Shown: in pieces, positions 10,001 through 18,186 of the stretch
How positions within the stretch are numbered: the stretch's first letter is position 1
How the letters are laid out: the number at the start of each line of letters is the position of its first letter
NCBI GenBank assembly: GCA_903850505.1
Contig: CAINLT010000473.1
Span: 1 to 44,667 of the forward strand
Origin: an uncultured Myxococcales bacterium
Lineage (GTDB): Bacteria > Myxococcota_A > UBA9042
Length of the DNA: 44,667 nucleotides
Reading direction: 5' to 3'
Program-made: the position numbers and the translations under genes
Notes under the pieces: model-generated
Seen by the model: the letters and a program-made list of their open reading frames with translations, nothing else
Database searches by the model: none
What the model was told of the DNA's origin: nothing

Positions 10001-10710
10001 CTGGCCCCGGGATTGCTGGAGCAGTCCGCCTTGGCGCCATGGCATTCGACGACGCCCGCGCCGCACACGCCAACGCCGTCGCACGGTTCGCCGATGCCGC
10101 CGCCCGCGTAGGCGAAGCCCTCGTCGACCTCCCCGTCGCAGTCGTTGTCCTTGCCGTCGCAGCTCTCCGTCGCGGCAAAGCCGGGGACGGCGTGGTAGTC
10201 GCAGCTCAGGACGTCGTTGTTGCAGGTGGCGACAATCGCGCTGCTGGCGGCGGCGCAGACGCCGACGTGGCCACAGCTGATCGCGGCCAGCACATGGCTA
10301 TCCGTTTCTGGCACGGTATTGTGGGCATCGACTTCATCGGCGAGGCAATCGCGATCGCCGTCCGCAACCGCGGATTCCAGCAGATCGGCCAGGGCGTCGC
10401 CATCCTGGTTCAGCGGATGCGCGGGATCCGGCCCGGCTTCCGCGCCATCGGGCTTGCCGTCATTGTCGGTGTCGGCCGCCAGCGGATTGCTGCCCAGCGC
10501 GTGCTCAGTGGCGTTGTCCAAGCCGTCGTTGTCCTCATCGCGGCCCGGCACGAGGCACTGGTTGACGTAGCAGAGGCCGGTCGCGCATTCACTGGACGCC
10601 CGGCACGGCGATCCGGCGGCGCCCTGATTTGTGCCACAGCCCGCAAAGCCAACCGCGACTGCCAGCGCAGCCGTCCAAAGTGCCATTGCCGATCGCGTGT
10701 GAGCCTGCAT
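7066..10710 (-). CDS. Giant lipoprotein: TSP3-like loops, seven MopE-type motifs, kelch-like C-terminal half
   Basis: 1214 residues with a lipobox (GFAGC, Cys25). Order of parts: Cys-rich segment 36-52; thrombospondin-type-3-like Asp loops about 57-130 (DEDNDG, DTDNDG); seven MopE-type motifs between 183 and 571 of the form CNGLDDDCDGQTDE, spaced about 63 residues; then about 575-1214, which reads as a kelch-like beta-propeller (repeated LFVAGG, LLLVGG, VWLFGG followed by W). MopE-type motifs are known from a copper-binding Methylococcus surface protein and are common in Myxococcota, where metal binding is usually unproven. It lies 50 bases downstream of nnr on the same strand and may be read through from that operon; no strong promoter is visible. 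Alternative start: Met9. The role is probably extracellular binding; the ligand is unknown. Confidence 0.86.
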   Translation of the reverse strand: MQAHTRSAMALWTAALAVAVGFAGCGTNQGAAGSPCRASSECATGLCYVNQCLVPGRDEDNDGLDNATEHALGSNPLAADTDNDGKPDGAEAGPDPAHPLNQDGDALADLLESAVADGDRDCLADEVDAHNTVPETDSHVLAAISCGHVGVCAAASSAIVATCNNDVLSCDYHAVPGFAATESCDGKDNDCDGEVDEGFAYAGGGIGEPCDGVGVCGAGVVECHGAKADCSSNPGASHDQATAEKCNGVDDNCDGFVDEGFASNGLPVGSPCLGVGECGLGVVECGSAGATRCSSGVGGSNPHVKVESCNGLDDDCDGVTDNGIAWQAILLGQPCQTTGICGGGTVICGGDAKAICSSAPGVSGSKAQAEICNGLDDNCNGQTDEGFDFQGLALGAPCPAEGICGAGSVVCSSSGAATCSTHTGGPSNQASAESCNGLDDDCDGQTDEQLGWQGSLLGSACDGTGVCGVGVVQCGKAGQVTCSTNADGSQPQTQAESCNGLDDDCDGQTDDDIAATPNLACPTAGVCAGGAPTLVCAGGGWQCTFVNPAFQITETLCDGLDNDCDGLTDELLPLTWLEPTEAFTTRPVARTELAAAANADALFVAGGVVDSLLPGVGTLSSADVWRLDLATQTWSLVAHNSLLARRSAGAALVPVADGAPPQLLLVGGLDAAGAPASPVLLDVGSGIAAVPAWKNQPQHRFSPAVVWLGPAAQVWLFGGTAAGTGATAQRLDVATATWTSAVPQPATAVGPVAACASAAGDLYAYGQTVLGEAFFAVLSAGAASWQALPSVPGKTGQPGRLLCDVAAGEVWLVGGMSQGGTPQATRKYAVASQTWTTLAPGPSSTPGPGAQSWPAPISPAVAVKDGKIYAALGQTPDGHGLPTTWIGLPGQWTAAEEGPEPVVGARLHAVSGGVVRVGGAALRVGAAAFDGAVWRHDGGKWTASPMTSTTGRAFANVIVEPDGQGLLQWGGLSAAPAGGDWQNALETQPPAPGAERLDLKTGIWQMASSAQLQALPPLRPDAAIAPGALPGQWFALGSQPETSVAQLWLIDLNKLAKTLLWQGADPSTTPITGDVPVWHPGSALSWDGVWGRVVYACAGSPSSLWHYDFGPYEGWTQSAANLGLSGRLQLLGAKDETDRLLLATSLQNPVAARHVALDVDIAVTAQPAPQMAIFGMPAAIAGAKSATTWLAEPIDATGVLRSVWLKWDHACQPP
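8998..10164 (-). repeat. Seven-unit MopE-type repeat array within the giant lipoprotein gene
   Basis: Coding repeats with a period near 189 bases. Each unit carries C-[ND]-G-[LVK]-D-[DN]-[DN]-C-[DN]-G followed by a TDEGF-like tail, then a Cys-rich linker of the form G-x-PC-x(4)-G-x-CG-x-G. The five central units are closely alike in protein and DNA, suggesting expansion by unequal crossing-over. Confidence 0.85.
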
Positions 10711-10760
10711 CCTGTGACAGCCTAACGGTCGCCGCCGCTACCGGCAAGAAGCCCCGGCAA

Positions 10761-12305
10761 TCACGACTCCAGCGCGGCGATCGCGGCTGGCAAGCAGTCG
10801 AGCAACTCCGACGCCAACCCCGCGCGCAGGCCCGATTGGGCGCGCAGCCGTTGTCCCGCCAGACTGTGCAGCGCGACGCCAAGCAGCGCCGCGTCAAACA
10901 GCGCGAGGCCCTGCGCGAGCAGCCCGCCGATGAGCCCCGTCAACACGTCGCCCGTGCCGCCTTTGGCCAGCGCCGCGTTGGCGTCAGGACACAGCGCCCA
11001 CTGACCGTTTGGCGCCACCACGAGCGTCCGCGCGCCCTTGAGCACGACCACCGCCTGCAGTTCCGTGGCCACCTGTTGCGCCGAGCCCAGCCGATCCGCT
11101 TCCACGGCCTCAATCGTCTTGCCCATCAGCACAGCCATCTCACCCGGATGCGGGGTCAGCACCAGCCGACCCGCGGCAGGCGTCGCCATGTCGCGTTTGC
11201 CCGCCAGGATCTGGAGCGCGTCGGCGTCCAGCACCACCGGCACGTCAGTCATCGCGAGCACGCGCTGGATCAGATCCACCTCGGACGCGCTCGTGCCCAA
11301 GCCTGGACCCGCCGCGATCGCCGACTTCTTGAGCAGCAGCTTCTCGATCCGCTTGATCTCCGACGCGCCGCCGCGCACCGCTTCGACCATCAGGTCGGGA
11401 ATCGACCCTTCCAGCCGACCGCGAATTTCACCCGACGTGCCAAGCGTGCAGAGTCCGACGCCCGTCCGCAGCGCCGAACCGCAGGAAAGCAGCGCAGCGC
11501 CCGCTTTGCCCGGGGAACCCGCCAACACAAACAGATGGCCAAAGCGGCCCTTGTACCCTTGATCATCGCGTGGCGGCAGCAGCCGCTTGGCCAGCGCCGC
11601 GTCGATCGTCTGCCCGGACGGCTCCGTCGCCGCAATCCACGCCGCCGGCACGCCGATGTCGGCGATTTCCAGTTCCTGCCAGTATTTTGGCCCGTCGCCG
11701 AGGAAGAGCCCCGGCTTGGCGGCCGCCATCGACACGCACAGTTGCGCGACCACCGCCACGCCTTGCGGCCGGCCATCGGTCGCCGACAACCCCGAGGGAA
11801 TGTCCGCCGCGACGACCAACGCGCGATAACGCCCGTCCAGTTGCGCGGCGAGGGTCCGCACCGGCTCGCGCAGCTCCCCTTGCAGGCCAATGCCCGCGAG
11901 CGCATCGACGATCGCCGCGGATCGCCCCAGCGAGCGCCGCAGATTCTGAAGCTCCGGACCGCGCGGCGGCTCCTTCACCACGCGCACGTCGACGCCGAGC
12001 TTCTTCATCGCGTGGAAATGCAGCGCCGTCTCCGGCGTCATCTTGTCGATTTCCCCTGCGAGAAACACTTCCGCCTTGAACCCGCGATCCGCCAGCACGC
12101 GCGCCGCGACAAAGCCATCGCCGCCGTTGTTGCCCGTGCCCGCCAGCACCGTGATGTGCCGCCCGTTCGCCGGCCCCACGCGCCGCACGATCGCATCCGC
12201 GATCGCCCGCCCAGCGTTCTCCATCAGCACGGCCGCGGGCAGACCGAGGTCCTTCATCGCGCGCTGATCCAGCGCACGCACTTGTTCCGGCGCGAGGATC
12301 TTCAT
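10761..12305 (-). CDS. nnr: Bifunctional NAD(P)H-hydrate epimerase / ADP-dependent dehydratase
   Basis: Repairs NAD(P)H damaged by hydration: the N-terminal YjeF_N domain epimerises R- and S-NAD(P)HX, and the C-terminal ribokinase-fold domain dehydrates S-NAD(P)HX using ADP. The product has 514 residues, normal for the fused form (E. coli YjeF about 515). Visible are [15 protein letters not shown] in the N-domain (about residues 55-69) and [17 protein letters not shown] and [14 protein letters not shown] in the C-domain. The start ATG overlaps the pdxJ stop as ATGA, so translation is coupled to pdxJ. In many deltaproteobacteria acpS sits between pdxJ and nnr (from memory); it is absent here. 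Confidence 0.95.
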   Translation of the reverse strand: MKILAPEQVRALDQRAMKDLGLPAAVLMENAGRAIADAIVRRVGPANGRHITVLAGTGNNGGDGFVAARVLADRGFKAEVFLAGEIDKMTPETALHFHAMKKLGVDVRVVKEPPRGPELQNLRRSLGRSAAIVDALAGIGLQGELREPVRTLAAQLDGRYRALVVAADIPSGLSATDGRPQGVAVVAQLCVSMAAAKPGLFLGDGPKYWQELEIADIGVPAAWIAATEPSGQTIDAALAKRLLPPRDDQGYKGRFGHLFVLAGSPGKAGAALLSCGSALRTGVGLCTLGTSGEIRGRLEGSIPDLMVEAVRGGASEIKRIEKLLLKKSAIAAGPGLGTSASEVDLIQRVLAMTDVPVVLDADALQILAGKRDMATPAAGRLVLTPHPGEMAVLMGKTIEAVEADRLGSAQQVATELQAVVVLKGARTLVVAPNGQWALCPDANAALAKGGTGDVLTGLIGGLLAQGLALFDAALLGVALHSLAGQRLRAQSGLRAGLASELLDCLPAAIAALES

Positions 12306-13030
12306 GCCAACCGCATCGCTTCGACCATCTCGCGCACCGCCCGCTCCAGGCCAACAAGTACGGCGCGGGCGACGATCGCGTGGCCAATGTTCAGTTCCAC
12401 CATATACGGCAAGCGCGCAACTTCCTGGACGTTCTTGTAGTCCAGCCCATGACCCGCCGCGACCCGCAGGCTCAGGTTGTGTGCCTGTTCCGCCGCCGCG
12501 CGCAGCTGCTCCAGCCGCTGTTCCCGCAGCAGCGCAGTCGGCGCTTCGCAGTAGTCGCCGGTGTGCAATTCGACCGTGTGCGCGCCCAGCTCCGCGCTCT
12601 TGGCAACTTGCGCCGGATCCGGGTCGATGAACAGCGACACTACGATTCCCGCTTCCCGCAGCGCGGCGATTGCCGGCGCCAGCGTCGCCGCCTGCCCCAC
12701 CACGTCCAGCCCGCCTTCCGTCGTGCGCTCCTGCCGCTTCTCCGGCACGAGCGTCACGGTGTCCGGCAGCGTCGCGATCGCGATCCGCACCATCTCCGGC
12801 GTCGCCGCCATTTCCAGGTTCAGCGGCACCTGCACCGTCTGCCGCAGGATCGTCACGTCGCGGTCCTGAATGTGGCGCCGGTCCTCGCGCAGGTGCACCG
12901 TGATCTGGTCCGCGCCCGCCAACTCAGCCAGCGACGCTGCCAGAACGGGATCGGGAAACCGCGTGCCGCGCGCCTGGCGAATCGTCGCCACGTGATCGAC
13001 ATTCACGCCAAGTTGCAGTCCTGCGGGCAT
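12302..13030 (-). CDS. pdxJ: Pyridoxine 5'-phosphate synthase
   Basis: Condenses 1-deoxy-D-xylulose 5-phosphate with 3-amino-2-oxopropyl phosphate to pyridoxine 5'-phosphate, the last ring-forming step of DXP-dependent vitamin B6 synthesis. 242 residues (E. coli 243). Conserved blocks: [17 protein letters not shown] at the N-terminus, [34 protein letters not shown] and ELNIGHAIV. An ideal ribosome site AGGAGG lies 5 bases before the ATG. It is 15 bases downstream of glmM and overlaps nnr by 4 bases. Confidence 0.97.
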   Translation of the reverse strand: MPAGLQLGVNVDHVATIRQARGTRFPDPVLAASLAELAGADQITVHLREDRRHIQDRDVTILRQTVQVPLNLEMAATPEMVRIAIATLPDTVTLVPEKRQERTTEGGLDVVGQAATLAPAIAALREAGIVVSLFIDPDPAQVAKSAELGAHTVELHTGDYCEAPTALLREQRLEQLRAAAEQAHNLSLRVAAGHGLDYKNVQEVARLPYMVELNIGHAIVARAVLVGLERAVREMVEAMRLA

Positions 13031-13045
13031 CGCGTCCTCCTGAAA

Positions 13046-14404
13046 CTACACGCCAATCGTGGCGATGACCGTATCGGCGATGCGCCTCGCGTGCGTCTCC
13101 ACCATCTGGCGGTCCTGACCTTCCACCATCACGCGGCACTTGCGCTCCGTGCCGCTGTAGCGCACCAGCACGCGGCCGAACCCGGCGAGGTCGTTTTCCG
13201 CTTCGGCGATCGCGCCCGACACCGCCGGCATGCTCGCAATCGGCGGCTTGTCCCGCACCGGCAGGTTGATGAGTACCTGCGGGACCGTCTCCATCACCCG
13301 CGCCAGGTCGCTGACGCGCGCACCTTCGCGCACCGCGATCGCCAGGACCTGCAGGCCGGCCAGCACGCCGTCGCCGGTCGTCGCGTGGTCGAGAAAGACC
13401 AGGTGACCGGACTGCTCGCCGCCGATGTTGAACCCGCCGCGCCGCATCGCTTCCACCACGTGGCGATCGCCCACGTCCGTCCGCAGCAGCGTGATCCCGG
13501 CCGCGCGCATCGCGATCTCCAGGCCGAAATTCGACATCACAGTCGAGACCAGCGTCGCCTTGCGCAGCGTGCCCGCCGCGTGCATCCGCAGCGCCACGAG
13601 CGCCATGATCCGGTCGCCGTCGACGATGTGGCCGTTCTCATCGACAAGAATCAGCCGATCGGCGTCGCCATCGAGCGCGAGACCCATGTCACAGCCCTGC
13701 TCAACGACGGTGCGCGCGAGGTCTTCTGGGTGCAACGCGCCGCAGTTCTCGTTGATGTTGACGCCATCGGGCGAGGCGTTGATCGTCACGACCTTGGCGC
13801 CGAGCTCTTCAAACACCATCGGCGCGACCTTGTAGGCCGCTCCGTTGGCGCAATCGATGGCGATCTTCACGCCGTCGAGCGTCAGGTCATTGGGAAACGT
13901 GGTCTTGAGCTTGACGACGTACCGACCCCACGCGTCGTCGATGCGATGCGCCCGACCGATGTCCGCACCCCGCGCGAGCGCCGCCTGCAGCGCCGGCGGA
14001 TCCTCCACCATCTCCTCGATTTTGCGCTCGAGTTCATCGTCCAGCTTGTAGCCGTCCGCGCCAAAGATCTTGATGCCGTTGTCATAGAACGGGTTGTGCG
14101 ACGCGGAAATGACCACGCCCGCGTCCGCGCGCATGCCCAGCGTCATGAACGCGATCCCCGGCGTCGGCAGCGGACCGACGATATACGGCTCCGCGCCGAC
14201 CGAGCACAGTCCGGCAACGAGCGCGTTTTCAAACAGGTAACCGCTGCGCCGCGTGTCCTTGCCGATCAGCACGCGCATGCCTTCCTGCCGACGCCGACAC
14301 AGCACGCCCAGCGCACGGCCGATCTGCAGCGCGTTTTCCACCGTCATCACGCCGGCGTTCGCCTCGCCGCGCACACCATCGGTTCCAAACAGTTTTGTTG
14401 CCAT
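13046..14404 (-). CDS. glmM: Phosphoglucosamine mutase
   Basis: Converts glucosamine 6-phosphate to glucosamine 1-phosphate, feeding UDP-GlcNAc for peptidoglycan and lipopolysaccharide. 452 residues (E. coli 445). The phosphoserine loop VISASHNP places the catalytic Ser at residue 102, as in E. coli. The metal loop LDGDADRLI and the C-terminal phosphate-binding RYSGTE are present. GAGG lies 7 bases before the ATG. It is 24 bases downstream of the patatin-like gene and directly upstream of pdxJ in what looks like one operon. Confidence 0.97.
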   Translation of the reverse strand: MATKLFGTDGVRGEANAGVMTVENALQIGRALGVLCRRRQEGMRVLIGKDTRRSGYLFENALVAGLCSVGAEPYIVGPLPTPGIAFMTLGMRADAGVVISASHNPFYDNGIKIFGADGYKLDDELERKIEEMVEDPPALQAALARGADIGRAHRIDDAWGRYVVKLKTTFPNDLTLDGVKIAIDCANGAAYKVAPMVFEELGAKVVTINASPDGVNINENCGALHPEDLARTVVEQGCDMGLALDGDADRLILVDENGHIVDGDRIMALVALRMHAAGTLRKATLVSTVMSNFGLEIAMRAAGITLLRTDVGDRHVVEAMRRGGFNIGGEQSGHLVFLDHATTGDGVLAGLQVLAIAVREGARVSDLARVMETVPQVLINLPVRDKPPIASMPAVSGAIAEAENDLAGFGRVLVRYSGTERKCRVMVEGQDRQMVETHARRIADTVIATIGV

Positions 14405-14428
14405 TGTGATCCTCGTTGCAAATAGCGG

Positions 14429-15802
14429 TCAGCCGTGGGAACGCACGACCCGCAGCGGCACGGGCGGCTCCAGACCTGTCTGGCGGGGCGGATGCAGGTC
14501 GCGCTGTAGCACACGCATGATCGTTTTGTCGTCGTAGCCGCTGGCGCGGATTTCTTCCACGCGCTCGCGCAGGCGGTCAAAATCCGTGCGAATGCCGTAG
14601 CTCTTCAGGATGCCTTCAATCCGCGTGCCGTGCCGTTCCAGCGCCTCGGTCGCGCTGATGTAGCCGTGCATCGCGCTTTCCGCGCGCGCCCAGAAGTTCA
14701 GCGGATTGGTCTGGAAGAACTTCACGTCGGTCTCCGACGGCTCCAGCAGGATCACGTCCCCGTGAAAATCCGGGTTCATCTGCAGCTTCTCAATGCCGAG
14801 CATCAGGCGCGTGTGGAGCATCGTGCGGAACGCCTGGTTGATGATCGTGGCAACGCCCATGTCAGAGAGCGACGTCTGGCCGTTGAGCAGCCGATCGGCG
14901 TTGTAGTTCACGAACGGCCGGAATGGATTGTATGCGATGACGAGCGACGCGCCGCGCTTGACCGCGAGGCTGATGTTGGCCGTGCGCCGGACGCCCGCGT
15001 CCAGGTAGTCTTTGCCGCGAATGCGCGCCGGCTTGTAGAAGCCCGGAATCGCCGACGACGCCTGCACTGCCTCAGAAATCGACACGCTCGCATCTTCATC
15101 GTGGCCAAAAACCACGCCTTCCGCGGTGTCCAGATGCGTCGCGCCGATGTAGAGCGACTTGCCGCGCTCCATATGCAACAAGCGAAAATCGTTGGGCACG
15201 CCGTTCTTGCGCAGCTGTTCGCGGATGAACTCCTCGATGCCGGTGTTGACGAACAGCCCCGACGGCAGGTAGCTCAGCCCCGGCATGAAGCGCGCGTCGT
15301 GCAGCATCTCCTGGACCAGCGGCTGCACAAGCGCCTCGGCGGCGTCAAAGCTCGGATCCTTGACGAAGTCGCGCAAGCTGCTGACCAACTCCGGTCGCTT
15401 CTGGAGCATGTACCGCGCAAGATTCATCGACGCGGACGGGACGAATCCCACGGCGTCGCGGCCAAAACGCAGCGGACGGCTGATGAACTCGCGCCAGTTG
15501 GGACGGTAGAAATCGGTCGGGCGGAACTTGTCGATGCGGTCGCTCGCGCCTTCCAGCGACTTGAGCATCTCTTCTGGGCCCACGCCTGCCGCCAGGGGCG
15601 CGGCGAGGAATGCGCCGGCGGAAATGCCGACGTAGATGTCAAAATCCGTGACGGAGCGGTTGGCGAGCAGCGTGTTGAGCGCGATCAGGCCACCGATCTT
15701 GAAGGCGCCGCCGGAGATCGCGCCGCCGGCGAGCACGAGCGCGACTTTGGCGTGCGGGCGCGGTCGGCCGCGGTCCCCTTTTTCGACAAATGTGATGCCC
15801 AT
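14429..15802 (-). CDS. Patatin-like phospholipase family protein
   Basis: Predicted serine lipid acyl hydrolase of 457 residues without a signal peptide. Patatin signatures are complete: oxyanion-hole glycines GGAISGG at 26-32, nucleophile GISAG with Ser61, the ASSAIPGFYKP segment near 248-258, and the catalytic Asp268 in a D-A-G form (D-G-[GA] in the family). About 190 residues follow the Asp, more than in a minimal patatin. The frame is open further upstream, but I placed the start at 15802: GGAGG at 15809-15813 precedes it, and the upstream extension is Arg/Cys-rich, unlike a protein N-terminus. It sits between mutY and glmM. The substrate is unknown; a role in phospholipid turnover is inference. 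Confidence 0.88.
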   Translation of the reverse strand: MGITFVEKGDRGRPRPHAKVALVLAGGAISGGAFKIGGLIALNTLLANRSVTDFDIYVGISAGAFLAAPLAAGVGPEEMLKSLEGASDRIDKFRPTDFYRPNWREFISRPLRFGRDAVGFVPSASMNLARYMLQKRPELVSSLRDFVKDPSFDAAEALVQPLVQEMLHDARFMPGLSYLPSGLFVNTGIEEFIREQLRKNGVPNDFRLLHMERGKSLYIGATHLDTAEGVVFGHDEDASVSISEAVQASSAIPGFYKPARIRGKDYLDAGVRRTANISLAVKRGASLVIAYNPFRPFVNYNADRLLNGQTSLSDMGVATIINQAFRTMLHTRLMLGIEKLQMNPDFHGDVILLEPSETDVKFFQTNPLNFWARAESAMHGYISATEALERHGTRIEGILKSYGIRTDFDRLRERVEEIRASGYDDKTIMRVLQRDLHPPRQTGLEPPVPLRVVRSHG

Positions 15803-15808
15803 CTTCGT

Positions 15809-15813
15809 CCTCC
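15809..15813 (-). promoter_or_regulatory. Shine-Dalgarno site deciding the start of the patatin-like gene
   Basis: GGAGG on the minus strand, 6 bases before the ATG at 15802. It supports a start 57 codons inside the longest open frame. Confidence 0.7.
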
Positions 15814-15872
15814 GGAAGCCGGCGCACAGTCTGGCCGCGTTGCCGCGGTTGCGCCAGATTCTGCACGTAACA

Positions 15873-16988
15873 TTACACGACTGCCGCCAGCAATTTTTGC
15901 GCCAGTCGCGACAGGCCACTCTCCTTGCCAAGCGCCTGCGAAACCGCCTGGACCCGCACTTCTGCGTAGTCAAAGGCCGCCAGACTCGGCAGCTGATCGG
16001 CGGGACAGCGCACCGGCACCGCCAGCACTTCGTAGCGCCGATGCGTCAGGATATGCACGATCGGCCCGAGCGGCACGCCGGGCTCCAGACCTTGCGCGCG
16101 CAGACGGGCGTTGAGCACGTCCAGGCAATCGACGCCTTCCACGCCGGGCGGCTCCCACAGTCCCGCCCAGCGGACGTCGTCGGGACGCTTGCCCAGCAGC
16201 ACGCGCGGCGCGGAATCGGCGACACCGGCGAAAGCGCCATCGTCCGCGAGGATGACGGCATAGGCCGCACGCACGAGTTGCACCGCGGCTTTTTGCCGAA
16301 CCGGCGGGATCGCCTGCGCGCGGCCCTGGGCGTGGGCCTCGCAGTACGCCGCGACGGGACACTGGCCGCAGGACGGCGACCGCGGCGTGCAGACCGTCGC
16401 GCCCAGCTCCATCAGCGCCTGGTTCCACGCGCCGGGCGCCGCGTGCGGCAGCGGCTCACGCAGCCAAGCCTCGGCAACGCGCCAGATGTGGTTGCGGCCC
16501 TTGGGCTGGCTCGGATCGCCGGCAAACGCCGTCCAGCGCGACAGCACGCGCGCGACGTTGCCATCGACAAGCGCCGCGGGCTGGCCAAAAGCGATGGACC
16601 GCACCGCGCCGACCGTATACGGCCCCAGCCCCGGCAGCGCCCGCAGCGACGGTTCATCGGCCGGCATTGCGCCGCCGTGCTGCGCCATCACCGCTTGCGC
16701 CGCGGCGTGCAGGTTGCGCGCGCGGTTGTAGTAGCCCAGCCCCGTCCACATGGCGAGCACGTCGGATTGGCTTGCCTGCGCGAGGTCCGCCACCGTCGGC
16801 CACCGTGCGAGCCAGCGGTTGAAGTAGTCGATGACCGTGTCCACGCGCGTCTGCTGCAACATCAGTTCGGACACGAGCACCGCGTACGGCGACGGATCCT
16901 TGCGCCACGGCAAGCGCCGTTGATGGTGCGCGAACCAGGTCAGCAGCGCGTCGGCTTGAGCTGGATCCAGATCAGCTGTGTTTGCCAC
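15873..16988 (-). CDS. mutY: A/G-specific adenine DNA glycosylase
   Basis: Removes adenine mispaired with 8-oxoguanine or guanine in base-excision repair. 371 residues from a GTG start (E. coli 350). Catalytic Glu41 lies in SELMLQQTRV, the helix-hairpin-helix in LPGLGPYT, and catalytic Asp142 in LVDGNVARV. The iron-sulfur cluster cysteines are C200-x6-C207-x2-C210-x5-C216. The C-terminal part from about 235 fits the NUDIX-like domain that reads 8-oxoguanine. The frame is open to 17135, but those extra residues are a Pro/Arg-rich shadow of the upstream gene. GTG at 16988 gives the normal N-terminus and a 17-base overlap with that gene, suggesting coupled translation. The ribosome site is weak (AAAGAAAG). 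Confidence 0.92.
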   Translation of the reverse strand: MANTADLDPAQADALLTWFAHHQRRLPWRKDPSPYAVLVSELMLQQTRVDTVIDYFNRWLARWPTVADLAQASQSDVLAMWTGLGYYNRARNLHAAAQAVMAQHGGAMPADEPSLRALPGLGPYTVGAVRSIAFGQPAALVDGNVARVLSRWTAFAGDPSQPKGRNHIWRVAEAWLREPLPHAAPGAWNQALMELGATVCTPRSPSCGQCPVAAYCEAHAQGRAQAIPPVRQKAAVQLVRAAYAVILADDGAFAGVADSAPRVLLGKRPDDVRWAGLWEPPGVEGVDCLDVLNARLRAQGLEPGVPLGPIVHILTHRRYEVLAVPVRCPADQLPSLAAFDYAEVRVQAVSQALGKESGLSRLAQKLLAAVV

Positions 16989-18048
16989 GTTTGTCTTTCT
17001 TTGCCGGCGGTGCGGCTGCAGGCGCGGCAACGGCGCCAGGTGCGAGGAGCAAGGCGGGGGCGGGCGCCGCTCCCGGTGGAACTGCGGCAGGCGGCGGGAT
17101 TGCCGCAGCCTCGGTCGCATCCAGCAACCGCGCATCGATTACGGTTTGACGCCAATTGCCGTCGGTCGCGGTAAATTCGAACGCCACCGGCTTGCCCGCG
17201 TCGCCGGGCGCGAGCCGCACTTCAAATGGATGCCAGGTGAAATCGGCCTTGTGCAGCACGATCGACCAGACGTCGCGGTCCCCGACCAGCGCACGCACCT
17301 TCACGTCCGAGCCGATGTCATTGCGCACCGCCCACAGCCGCAGACCAACCCGACCCGCCAGCACGCGCGCGGGCGCCGGCCGTGGCCACGTGATCCGCGC
17401 GAGGCCGTTGTGGCCGCCCGGCTGGATCATCAGGCCGTTGTGGCGGGAATTGCCCACTTCCTGCACCGCGTCCGACACGTCCAGCCACCAGTCGCCGCCG
17501 CAGATGTGCTTGGATTCGCCGTTCCAGATGCAGCGCTTGATGCTGCCGTCCGGCTGTTGACGCTCCACAACCGCGTCCGCGAGGTGCTTGCGCAAATCGT
17601 ACGCGGTCCGCGAGACGCCAAGGTCGTAGAGCAGCAGTTCAGTGCCATGGTCGAGGTCCTCGTCGCGCAAACGGCGCGCGGGCAACTTCAACGTCGCGGC
17701 GCGGTTGTGCGTGGAGACGACCCAGAGGCGCTTGAAGCCGTCGGCGTCCCAGAGATCGGTCGGATCGCCGACGATGAGCGACTCGTCGTACTTCAACGCG
17801 TTCTGGCGATACGCGTCAGCAAAACGCCACTTCTGGCTCGCTGACCACTCCGGGTGAAAGCCGATCGCGTCGCCCTTTTGCACGTCGCGCATCAGGATCT
17901 TCGCTGCCGCCGCGAGGCTCGCGTCATCTGGCGCCACCGCGTGCCGGCCGGTCCGCAGCACGATCATCGCAGCCGCAGCGGCAAAAATCGCCAGCGCGCC
18001 GACAAATGCTGCCGCCAGACTGCCGCGCGTGCCGGGCACAAGGTTCAT
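16972..18048 (-). CDS. Membrane-anchored protein of unknown function, 358 residues
   Basis: One N-terminal transmembrane helix (about residues 10-31, Ala-rich) leaves the rest outside the cytoplasm. The ectodomain (about 35-310) has mixed strands with several Trp, and the C-terminus is a long Pro/Ala-rich tail (AAIPPPAAVPPGAAPAPALL) ending in a basic KKDKRGKHS. The segment about 230-300 reads like a beta-sandwich (W..F.v.L.pGdaGkpVaFeF). I recognise no family. It lies between the polysaccharide deacetylase and mutY, overlaps mutY by 17 bases, and shares the ATGA overlap of a possible small ORF upstream. A role in the envelope alongside the deacetylase is inference. Confidence 0.78.
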   Translation of the reverse strand: MNLVPGTRGSLAAAFVGALAIFAAAAAMIVLRTGRHAVAPDDASLAAAAKILMRDVQKGDAIGFHPEWSASQKWRFADAYRQNALKYDESLIVGDPTDLWDADGFKRLWVVSTHNRAATLKLPARRLRDEDLDHGTELLLYDLGVSRTAYDLRKHLADAVVERQQPDGSIKRCIWNGESKHICGGDWWLDVSDAVQEVGNSRHNGLMIQPGGHNGLARITWPRPAPARVLAGRVGLRLWAVRNDIGSDVKVRALVGDRDVWSIVLHKADFTWHPFEVRLAPGDAGKPVAFEFTATDGNWRQTVIDARLLDATEAAAIPPPAAVPPGAAPAPALLLAPGAVAAPAAAPPAKKDKRGKHS

Positions 18049-18182
18049 GATTGCCGCGCCTCAAGGATCAAACGCTGGATGCCACGCGGCACGGGACACC
18101 GACGCGCCGTGCAGCGGATCGAGCTTAGCAACAGTTTGGGGAGAAAGCCCAGCCGTCGGCCGGTCAATTCGACGCGGCGCAT
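18045..18182 (-). CDS. Possible small ORF, 45 residues, overlapping the next gene by ATGA
   Basis: An open frame starting MRRVELTGRRLGFLPKLLL fills the 138-base gap after the deacetylase gene, and its TGA overlaps the ATG of the following gene as ATGA. The product would be very basic with one short hydrophobic patch. No good ribosome site precedes it and I know no homologue, so it may be chance. Confidence 0.22.
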   Translation of the reverse strand: MRRVELTGRRLGFLPKLLLSSIRCTARRCPVPRGIQRLILEARQS

Positions 18183-18186
18183 GGAC

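Noticed and set aside
8998..10164. Regular DNA repeats that could suggest a CRISPR array
   Set aside because: The period is about 189 bases, the repeats are in frame and code for MopE motifs, and there are no short unique spacers or cas genes.
8212..10725. Plus-strand open frame of 837 codons opposite the MopE/kelch gene
   Set aside because: It is antisense to a clear lipoprotein gene, and its apparent repeats are only the complement of the MopE repeats.
12380..14425. Plus-strand open frame of 681 codons opposite pdxJ and glmM
   Set aside because: Both minus-strand genes have complete family motifs and ribosome sites. The plus frame has neither.
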